Source of the DNA: JBBQXK01 sp052387255
GTDB taxonomy: Bacteria > Pseudomonadota > Alphaproteobacteria > Rhodobacterales > Rhodobacteraceae
Direction of reading: 5' to 3'
Length of the DNA stretch: 64,000 bases
NCBI GenBank assembly: GCA_052387255.1
Contig: JBQTJI010000024.1
Coordinates: 62,001 to 126,000 of the forward strand
Under the pieces are notes generated by a model. It saw only the letters and a list, made by a program, of their open reading frames with translations. It was not told the origin of the DNA and ran no database searches. The number at the start of each line of letters is the position of its first letter. Positions within the stretch are counted from its first letter, which is position 1. Below, piece after piece: positions 58,018 to 64,000 of the stretch. A program made the translations under genes and the position numbers.

Positions 58018-58539
58018 ATGGGCGACGAACAGGCAACCGAGGAAACCTTCGAGGCGGCGATGGATGCCGACCTCTCCGAACTGGAGGTGCTGCGCGCCGA
58101 ACGCGACGAATTGCGCGACCGCTTCATGCGCGCCCTGGCCGAGGCCGAGAATGCCCGCAAGCGCGGTGAGCGTGACCGCCGCGAGGCCGAGCAATATGGT
58201 GGATCGAAGCTGTCGCGCGACCTGCTGCCGGTGTTCGACAACCTCAAGCGCGCGCTGGATGTGGCAACGGACGACCAGCGCACGGCGGCCGGCCCGCTGA
58301 TCGAGGGGGTCGAGCTGACCCTGCGCGAACTGATCAAGGTGCTGACCAAGCACAACGTGACGCCGATCATGCCGCAGATCGGCGACATGTTCGACCCGCA
58401 GCTGCACCAGGCCATGTTCGAGGCCCCGATCCCCGGCACCAAGGCGGGGCAGATCATCCAGGTGATGACCGAAGGCTTCCTGCTGCACGACCGGCTGTTG
58501 CGGCCGGCGCAGGTGGGCGTGTCGTCGAGCGTCGGATAG
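58018..58539 (+). CDS. grpE: Nucleotide exchange factor GrpE
   Basis: Releases ADP from DnaK. 173 residues. A long N-terminal helix (coiled coil, about residues 15-60, with ELRDRFMRALAEAENARKRGERDRREAEQY) is followed by the dimerisation region FDNLKRALD and the C-terminal beta domain HNVTPIMPQIGDMFDPQLHQAMFEAPIPG. Follows hrcA and ends just before dispersed repeat copy 3. Confidence 0.95.
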   Translation: MGDEQATEETFEAAMDADLSELEVLRAERDELRDRFMRALAEAENARKRGERDRREAEQYGGSKLSRDLLPVFDNLKRALDVATDDQRTAAGPLIEGVELTLRELIKVLTKHNVTPIMPQIGDMFDPQLHQAMFEAPIPGTKAGQIIQVMTEGFLLHDRLLRPAQVGVSSSVG

Positions 58540-58557
58540 CGTGGCGGGCACCGGACC

Positions 58558-58612
58558 GGGGGGTTTCACACCCCCCGGACCCCCCTTGGGATATTTGGGA
58601 ACAGATGAAGGG
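58558..58612 (+). repeat. Dispersed G/C-rich repeat, copy 3, with hairpin
   Basis: Six G (58558-58563), loop TTTCACA, six C (58571-58576), then GGACCCCCC, TTGGGATATTTGGGAACAG and ATGAAG. The order and most bases match copy 1 at 30482. It fills the gap between the convergent grpE and mutS genes and could end both transcripts. Confidence 0.7.
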
Positions 58613-58631
58613 CGCAAAAGTTTTAGATAAA

Positions 58632-61244
58632 TCAGAGCTTTGACTTGAGCGCGTAGAGTGTCTCCAGCGCCTGTTTCGGCGTCAGGTCATCGGGGTTGAT
58701 CGCCCTGAGCGCCTCTTCCAGGACAGGCCGCTTCGGTGCGGGCGGTGGGGCAGTCGGCGTGGCGCGAAACAGGGGCAGGTCGTCGACCAGCGCCAGGGGC
58801 CGCGCGCCGCCTTGCCGTTCGCCCGATTCGAGCGCGACAAGCACCGCTTTCGCCCGCTCGATCACGCTTGGCGGCAGCCCCGCCAGCCGCGCCACCTGCA
58901 CGCCATAGGACCGGTCGGCGGCCCCCATGCGCACCTCGTGCAGGAAGATCACGTCACCCTCCCACTCCTTGACCCGCACCGTGGCGTTGGCCACGCCGGG
59001 CAGGCGGGCGGACAGCGCCGTCATCTCGTGGTAATGCGTGGCGAACAGCGCGCGGCAGCGGTTGACGCCGTGCAGATGCTCCATCACCGCCCAGGCGATG
59101 GACAGGCCGTCATAGGTCGCCGTGCCGCGCCCGATCTCGTCCAGGATCACCAGGGCGCGGTCGTCGGCCTGGTTCAGGATCGCCGCCGTCTCCACCATCT
59201 CGACCATGAAGGTCGACCGCCCCCGCGCCAGGTCGTCCGAGGCCCCCACACGGCTGAACAACTGGCTGACCAGGCCGATCCGGGCGGCGCGCGCGGGGAC
59301 AAAGCTGCCCGCCTGCGCCAGGAGCGCGATCAGTGCATTCTGCCGCAGGAAGGTCGACTTGCCCGCCATGTTCGGCCCGGTCAGCAACCAGATCGCCGGG
59401 GTGTCGCCGGGCGTCAGGGCGCAGTCGTTGGCGACAAAGGTTGCACGCCCCTCGCGCCGCAGGGCCCGCTCCACCACGGGGTGACGGCCGCCCTCGACCA
59501 CGAAGGCGCGGCTGTCGTCGACCACCGGCGCAGTCCAGTCGCCGCCGCCGGCAAGTTCGGCCAGCGCCGCCGTCACGTCGATCTCGGCCAGCGCCTGCGA
59601 AACCGCCGCAAGGGGGGCGGCCAGCGCCACCACCGCCGCCCGCAGGGCCGCATAGTGCCGCTTCTCGATCTCGACGGCATGGCCACCCGCATTCAGGATG
59701 CGAGATTCGAGGTCGCTGAGGTCGACCGTCGTGAACCGCACCTGGCCCGCCGTGGTCTGCCGGTGCAGGAAGGTCGCCGACACGGGCGGCGCGCGCAACC
59801 GGTCGCCGTGGGCGGTCGTGGTCTCGATGAAATAGCCCAGCACGTTGTTGTGCTTGATGCGCAGGCCCGGCACCCCGGTCATCGCCGCATAGTCCGCCTG
59901 CAGCGCCGCGATCCGCCCGCGCCCCTGGTCCCGCAGCAGCCGCGTGTCGTCGAGTTCCGCGTCGAACCCCTCGGCCACGAACCCCCCGTCGCGCACCAGC
60001 AGCGGCGGTTCCGCCACCAGCGCCCGCGCCAGCAGGCCGCGTACCTCGTCCAGTCCGGTCAGCGCCGCCATCGCCTGCGCCAGCAGCGGCGGCATCCCCG
60101 CGTCCATCGTGGCGATCACCGCCGCGCGGTCCAGCCCCGCCCCGATCGCCACCAGATCGCGCGGGCCGCCCCGGTCCAGCGCCAGCCGCGACAGTGCGCG
60201 GTCAAGGTCGGGCACGCGGCGCAGTTCGGCCCGCAGGGTATCGCGCAGCCGGGCCGCCTGCACCAGATGCGCCACCCCCTCCAGCCGCGCATGGATCACC
60301 GCCAGATCGCGCGACGGGGCCGACAGCCGCCGTTCCAAGAGCCGCGCCCCCGGCCCGGTCAGCGTGCGGTCCACGGTGGCCAGCAGCGACCCCTCGCGCC
60401 CGCCCGCCAGGGCTGCCGTCAGTTCCAGGTTGCGCCGCGTCGCGGGGTCGATGGCCATGGCCTCGTCCGCGCCTTCGCGGACCGGGGGTCGCAGCAGCGG
60501 CAGGTTCCCCCGCTGCGTCAGGTCCAGATACCCGACCAGCGCCCCCATCGCCGCCAGGTCCGCCCGCGAAAACGTCCCGAACCCGGCCATCGAGGCCACG
60601 CCGAACAGGCCGCACAGCCGCCGTTCGGCACCCGTGCTGTCGAACGACGAGGCCGCCACCGGCGTCGTCGCCAGATCGACCCCGTCCAGCACGCGCCCCT
60701 CGGCCACCAGCACCTCGCGCGGGGCCAGACGCGCCAGTTCCAGGGGCAGCCGACCCGCCTCGCAGGCCATCACCCGGAACTCGCCGGTCGAGATGTCGGC
60801 CCAGGCCAGCGCGCCGTCGCCCCGCACCTCGGCAAAGGCGGCCAGCCAGTTGTTCCGCCGCGCCTCCAGCAGCGTGTCCTCGGTCAGCGTGCCGGGCGTG
60901 ACCAGCCGCACCACGTCGCGCGCGACGACCGCCTTGGACCCCCGCTTCCTCGCCTCGGCCGGATCTTCCAGCTGCTCCGCGATAGCAACCCGAAATCCCT
61001 TGCGGATCAGCGTCATGAGGTAGTCGTCCGACCGCACGACCGGAACCCCGCACATCGGGATCGCCGCACCCGCATGAACCCCCCGCGACGTCAGCGCGAT
61101 GTCCAGTGCGGCACTGGCCGCCACGGCATCGTCAAAGAACATCTCGTAGAAATCGCCCATCCGGTAGAACAGCAGGGCATCCGGATGCCGCGCCTTGATC
61201 TCCAGATACTGCGCCATCATGGGCGAGGCAGCGGTGTCGGTCAC
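58632..61244 (-). CDS. mutS: DNA mismatch repair protein MutS
   Basis: Recognises mismatches and starts repair. 870 residues. The mismatch-contacting Phe-Tyr-Glu is in FYRMGDFYEMF near residue 25. The ATPase has Walker A GPNMAGKSTFLRQN near residue 622, STFMVEMVETAAIL, and Walker B VILDEIGRGTATYDG with the H-loop FATHYHEM. The start is GTG; the next methionines at residues 9-10 (PMMAQYLEIK) are alternatives. The C-terminal tetramerisation tail is present. Confidence 0.96.
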   Translation of the reverse strand: MTDTAASPMMAQYLEIKARHPDALLFYRMGDFYEMFFDDAVAASAALDIALTSRGVHAGAAIPMCGVPVVRSDDYLMTLIRKGFRVAIAEQLEDPAEARKRGSKAVVARDVVRLVTPGTLTEDTLLEARRNNWLAAFAEVRGDGALAWADISTGEFRVMACEAGRLPLELARLAPREVLVAEGRVLDGVDLATTPVAASSFDSTGAERRLCGLFGVASMAGFGTFSRADLAAMGALVGYLDLTQRGNLPLLRPPVREGADEAMAIDPATRRNLELTAALAGGREGSLLATVDRTLTGPGARLLERRLSAPSRDLAVIHARLEGVAHLVQAARLRDTLRAELRRVPDLDRALSRLALDRGGPRDLVAIGAGLDRAAVIATMDAGMPPLLAQAMAALTGLDEVRGLLARALVAEPPLLVRDGGFVAEGFDAELDDTRLLRDQGRGRIAALQADYAAMTGVPGLRIKHNNVLGYFIETTTAHGDRLRAPPVSATFLHRQTTAGQVRFTTVDLSDLESRILNAGGHAVEIEKRHYAALRAAVVALAAPLAAVSQALAEIDVTAALAELAGGGDWTAPVVDDSRAFVVEGGRHPVVERALRREGRATFVANDCALTPGDTPAIWLLTGPNMAGKSTFLRQNALIALLAQAGSFVPARAARIGLVSQLFSRVGASDDLARGRSTFMVEMVETAAILNQADDRALVILDEIGRGTATYDGLSIAWAVMEHLHGVNRCRALFATHYHEMTALSARLPGVANATVRVKEWEGDVIFLHEVRMGAADRSYGVQVARLAGLPPSVIERAKAVLVALESGERQGGARPLALVDDLPLFRATPTAPPPAPKRPVLEEALRAINPDDLTPKQALETLYALKSKL

Positions 61245-61304
61245 GCGTGTTCCCCTGTTCCGGGGGGAACCCTAGCAATGGATGCCGCAGGGGGAAAGCC
61301 GCCC

Positions 61305-61922
61305 TTAGCCTGCGAAGGCCGCCTGCGGACCCCACAGGGCGCGCACCCTCTGATCGCGTCCGCAGGCCTCGCGGTACAGCTTGTAGGCGACCGACTTCTT
61401 GCGCGGCCCGAACCGCGTGACGATCACCTTCGACTGGCGATAATAGTCCTGGTGATAGGCATCGGCCGGCCAGAACCGCCCCGCAGGCAGGATCGGCGTC
61501 ACGATCCGCGCGCCCAGCACGTTGCCGGCTTCGGCCTTTGCCGCCTCGGCCGCCGCCTTCTGTTCGACCCCCTTCGCGAACACCGCCGTGCGATAGCTGT
61601 CGCCCCGGTCGCAGAACTGCCCCCCGGCGTCGGTCGGATCGACCGAGCGGAAGAACAGCCGCAGGATCTCGGCATAGCTGATCCGCGCGGGGTCAAAGGT
61701 GATCTCGACCGCTTCGTAGTGCCCGGTGCCCCCGTCGGTGACCTGCTCATAGGTGGGATCGGCCGCCGACCCGCCTGCGAACCCCGACACCACCTTGGTG
61801 ACGCCGCCGACCCCCTCGAAATCGGCCTCGACGCACCAGAAACAGCCGCCCGCAAGGATGGCCTTTTCGGCATGGGCGGCCCCCGGAAGGGCCAATAGCA
61901 GGGCAAGGGCAAGACGCAGCAT
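61305..61922 (-). CDS. msrA: Peptide-methionine (S)-S-oxide reductase MsrA, exported
   Basis: Reduces methionine-S-sulfoxide. 205 residues. The catalytic motif is GGCFWCVEADFEGVGGV near residue 26, with GGTGHYEAVEITFDP and ADAYHQDYYRQ later. An N-terminal hydrophobic leader ending PGAAHA predicts export to the periplasm, unlike the cytoplasmic E. coli enzyme. Divergent from the aminotransferase gene with a 146-base gap. Confidence 0.94.
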   Translation of the reverse strand: MLRLALALLLALPGAAHAEKAILAGGCFWCVEADFEGVGGVTKVVSGFAGGSAADPTYEQVTDGGTGHYEAVEITFDPARISYAEILRLFFRSVDPTDAGGQFCDRGDSYRTAVFAKGVEQKAAAEAAKAEAGNVLGARIVTPILPAGRFWPADAYHQDYYRQSKVIVTRFGPRKKSVAYKLYREACGRDQRVRALWGPQAAFAG

Positions 61923-62068
61923 CGGGCGCTCTCCTGGACAACGACGTCAGACCTGCGCCGTGGCACACAATCCGTCCACTCACCCCGCCGTGAGGTCACG
62001 CAAGGGTGATGCTGCCCCTTCACCCCGCCACCGGAACCGCCTAGCCTGCGCCGCGACAGGAGGGCCCG

Positions 62069-62965
62069 ATGACCGACACCTTCAGCCACGCCGCCGAAGA
62101 AGACGCGCGCAACGAAACGCTCATGCTCTACGTCAACGGGCGCATCCTGCCCAAGGCAGAGGCCGTCGTGTCGGTCTATGACGCTGGCTTCATGCTGGGT
62201 GACGGCGTTTGGGAAGGCATCCGCCTGTACAACGGCGCTTGGGCCTTTCTCGACGAACACATGGACCGCCTGTTCGAGGCGGCCAAGGCCATCGACCTGA
62301 CCATCGGCATGACCAAGGACCAGGTGAAGCAGGCGATCTTCGACACCCAGGCCGCGAACGCGATGACGACCGACGCCCATTGCCGCCTGATGGTGACGCG
62401 GGGCATCAAGACCCGGCCCTTCCAGCACCCGCGCCTGGCGCAAGCGGGGCCGACCGTCGCCATCATCATGGAACATTCCCGCCCCCGCCACCCCCGCCCG
62501 CTGCGGCTGGCCACCGTACCCCACCTGCGCGGGCTGCCGATGACGCAGGACCCCAAGCTGAACAGCCACTCCAAGCTGAACTGCATCCTCGCCTGCATCG
62601 CCGCCGACAAGGCGGGCGCGGACGAGGCGCTGATGCTGGACATCCACGGCTTCGTAAACACCACGAATGCCTGCAACGTCTTCATCGTCCGCCGGGGGCA
62701 GGTCTGGACCAGCACCGGCGACTACTGCATGAACGGCATCACGCGGGCCAAGGTGATCGACCTGTGCCGCGCCAACGGCATTCCGGTCTTCGAACGCAAC
62801 TACAGCCTGGTCGATGTGTACGGCGCGGACGAGATGTTCCTGACCGGCACTTTCGGCGCGCAGACCCCGGTGGCCGAAGTCGACGGACGGGTGATCGGAA
62901 CCGGGCAGATGGGGCCGGTGACGGAACGCCTGCGCGGCCTGTACAAGGCGCTGGTCGGGGCATGA
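62069..62965 (+). CDS. PLP-dependent class IV aminotransferase (BCAT/D-AAT fold)
   Basis: 298 residues of the branched-chain/D-amino-acid aminotransferase fold. VYDAGFMLGDGVWEGIRLYNG near residue 36 is the fold-type IV opening; the PLP lysine is Lys169 in SHSKLNCILA; DEALMLDIHGFVNTTNACNVFIV near residue 190 and ITRAKVIDLC follow. It starts at ATG after GGAGGG. The amino donor cannot be fixed from the sequence. Pairs with the following gene, 43 bases downstream. Confidence 0.87.
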   Translation: MTDTFSHAAEEDARNETLMLYVNGRILPKAEAVVSVYDAGFMLGDGVWEGIRLYNGAWAFLDEHMDRLFEAAKAIDLTIGMTKDQVKQAIFDTQAANAMTTDAHCRLMVTRGIKTRPFQHPRLAQAGPTVAIIMEHSRPRHPRPLRLATVPHLRGLPMTQDPKLNSHSKLNCILACIAADKAGADEALMLDIHGFVNTTNACNVFIVRRGQVWTSTGDYCMNGITRAKVIDLCRANGIPVFERNYSLVDVYGADEMFLTGTFGAQTPVAEVDGRVIGTGQMGPVTERLRGLYKALVGA

Positions 62966-63008
62966 ACGTACGTACGCAAGGAAGACGTCAGGAAGACGGA
63001 AAGAAGAC

Positions 63009-63725
63009 ATGAGAATTGCCATGTGGTCCGGCCCCCGGAACCTGTCCACCGCCATGATGTATGCCTTCGCCGCGCGCGGCGACTGCGCCGTCTGGGACGA
63101 GCCGTTCTATGCCGCCTACTTGACCCTGACCGGCCTTGACCACCCGATGAAGGCCGAGATTCTTGCGGCAGGGGACGCCGATCATGCCCGCGTTGCAGCG
63201 GCCTGCGCGGGGCCTGCGCCGGACGGGCAGCCGCTGTTCTACCAAAAGCACATGACGCACCACATGGTGCCGGAAATCCCCATGGATTTCATGGACATGT
63301 GCCAGAACGTGTTCCTCATCCGCCATCCCGCCCGGGTGATCGCCAGCTATGCCGCCAAGCGCGAAGATCCGACACTCCTGGATCTGGGTTTCGTCCAGCA
63401 GGCCGCACTCTTCGATCGTCAGGCGAATCGCCTCGGACGCGCGCCCCTGGTCATCGATAGCGCCGATATCCGTGCCAACCCCCAGGAATCCCTGACGAAA
63501 CTCTGCGCGGCGCTGGGCATCTCCTTCACCGACCGCATGCTTTCCTGGCCGGCCGGCCCCAAACCCCAGGATGGCGTCTGGGCACCGCACTGGTACTGGG
63601 CCGTGCATCGCTCGACCGGGTTCGACGCGGCGGTAGGGGGCTTGCCGGAACTTCCGGCCGACTATCAACATCTGGCAGACCTCGCCTTAAATTACTACCA
63701 AAGGCTGCGTATCCATGCGCTGTGA
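63009..63725 (+). CDS. Sulfotransferase-like P-loop protein
   Basis: A 238-residue protein with an N-terminal loop MWSGPRNLSTAMMYAF (residues 5-20) resembling the 5' phosphosulfate-binding site of sulfotransferases, an acidic WDEPFYAAYL, and FLIRHPARVIASYAAK near residue 100 resembling the 3' phosphate site. Likely transfers sulfate or a similar group, but acceptor and donor are unknown. It follows the aminotransferase gene, suggesting that they handle one metabolite. Confidence 0.72.
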   Translation: MRIAMWSGPRNLSTAMMYAFAARGDCAVWDEPFYAAYLTLTGLDHPMKAEILAAGDADHARVAAACAGPAPDGQPLFYQKHMTHHMVPEIPMDFMDMCQNVFLIRHPARVIASYAAKREDPTLLDLGFVQQAALFDRQANRLGRAPLVIDSADIRANPQESLTKLCAALGISFTDRMLSWPAGPKPQDGVWAPHWYWAVHRSTGFDAAVGGLPELPADYQHLADLALNYYQRLRIHAL

Positions 63726-63733
63726 TCGCGTGT

Positions 63734-63752
63734 GTGCCCCGTCCCCGGGCAC
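63734..63752 (+). terminator. Short hairpin after the sulfotransferase-like gene
   Basis: GTGCCC (63734-63739) pairs with GGGCAC (63747-63752) over a 7-base loop, 9 bases past the stop. No T-run follows, so it is at best a weak or Rho-assisted terminator. Confidence 0.35.
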
Positions 63753-63840
63753 TATTCACGCAGTTGTCACCCGGCAGGGGTAACCAGTTTTTCCTTTCCG
63801 GCGAATGCTGTCTCAACCTTTGCCCCTGAAGGAGCCGCCG

Positions 63841-64000
63841 ATGCCCAGCCCCGCTTTCCGATGGCTCGCCGCCCTGGCGATCACCCTTGCCCCGCCCGCC
63901 CTTGCCGCCGAGGGCGAAAGGCTTACCGTCAAGGGCGAACTCATTGATACCTGGTGCTATTTCTCGGGCGTGATGGGCGGCCCCGATGCCGTTGTCGGCT
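63841..64000 (+). CDS. Exported protein, 5' part only (cut by window end)
   Basis: The ATG at 63841 follows GAAGGAG and opens 53 codons before the window ends. Residues 1-22 are a signal peptide (SPAFRWLAALAITLAPPALA). The mature start reads EGERLTVKGELIDTWCYFSGVMGG, with one cysteine. The family is not identified with confidence. Confidence 0.7.
   Translation, partial: MPSPAFRWLAALAITLAPPALAAEGERLTVKGELIDTWCYFSGVMGGPDAVVG

Noticed and set aside
1..64000. CRISPR arrays, insertion sequences, prophage or integrase genes
   Set aside because: I saw no regularly spaced direct repeats, no transposase or integrase motif, and no terminal inverted repeats with target duplications. The tRNA-Lys is not followed by an integrase or a duplicated 3' end.

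Overview
The window is high-GC (roughly two thirds G+C), densely packed chromosomal DNA of an alphaproteobacterium, most likely a Rhodobacterales (Paracoccaceae/Roseobacteraceae) member. Reasons: the maf-aroE-coaE-dnaQ / secB / fxsA / Tim44-MltA-Smr arm facing a hemJ-rho-mnmE-mnmG-rsmG-parA-parB arm, a DUF4170-WaaA pair, many 4-base ATGA/GTGA overlaps, and a G/C-rich dispersed repeat that I associate with this order from memory.

Layout. 1-5.5 kb: dihydroxyacetone-kinase-type subunits DhaK/DhaL, then (minus strand) a divergent WaaA-like glycosyltransferase, DUF4170, mtaB and dapF, and a tRNA-Lys(TTT) on the plus strand. 5.5-16 kb: a divergent amino-sugar locus. On the minus strand are nagK-nagR-nagB-II-nagA; on the plus strand are murQ, a CUT1 ABC importer, an orphan secreted protein and a Gfo/Idh oxidoreductase. 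Matching direct-repeat operators for the GntR/UTRA regulator lie in the shared promoter region. 16-18.6 kb: a methyltransferase, a choline-kinase-like phosphotransferase and an SDR.

18.7-35.7 kb is the most unusual part: a minus-strand array of 15 genes. In transcription order it encodes a FAD subunit, a fused [2Fe-2S]/molybdopterin hydroxylase, a 6-hydroxynicotinate-reductase-like protein, a UPF0280 (ApbE-like) protein, an amino-acid-synthesis family protein, a polytopic membrane protein, a Tat-exported substrate-binding protein, an orphan secreted protein, LivH/M/G/F-type transport proteins, and an ATP-dependent HyuA/HyuB hydrolase. I read it as an import-oxidise-reduce-open pathway for an N-heteroaromatic compound. 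No enamidase is visible, and HyuAB may open the lactam instead. A second phosphotransferase and a dimethylglycine-dehydrogenase-like protein diverge from it (35.9-39.2 kb).

39-46.5 kb: an alpha/beta hydrolase lipoprotein, Smr, MltA, Tim44-like, FxsA, SecB, and dnaQ-coaE-aroE-maf. 46.5-47.0 kb: an A+T-rich gap from which both arms diverge and which has DnaA-box-like sites; it is my candidate chromosomal origin. 47-54.3 kb: hemJ, rho, mnmE, mnmG, rsmG, parA, parB. Two perfect parS sites lie inside the first codons of mnmG and hemW. 54.3-64 kb: hemW, rdgB, rph, hrcA, grpE, mutS, msrA, a class IV aminotransferase, a sulfotransferase-like protein, and the start of an exported protein cut by the window edge.

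Three stretches over 300 bases lack a supported gene: 15941-16301 (nothing recognised), 30459-30780 (inverted repeat copies) and 46523-46966 (candidate origin). All family assignments are from reading the sequence and memory of families; no database search was run.
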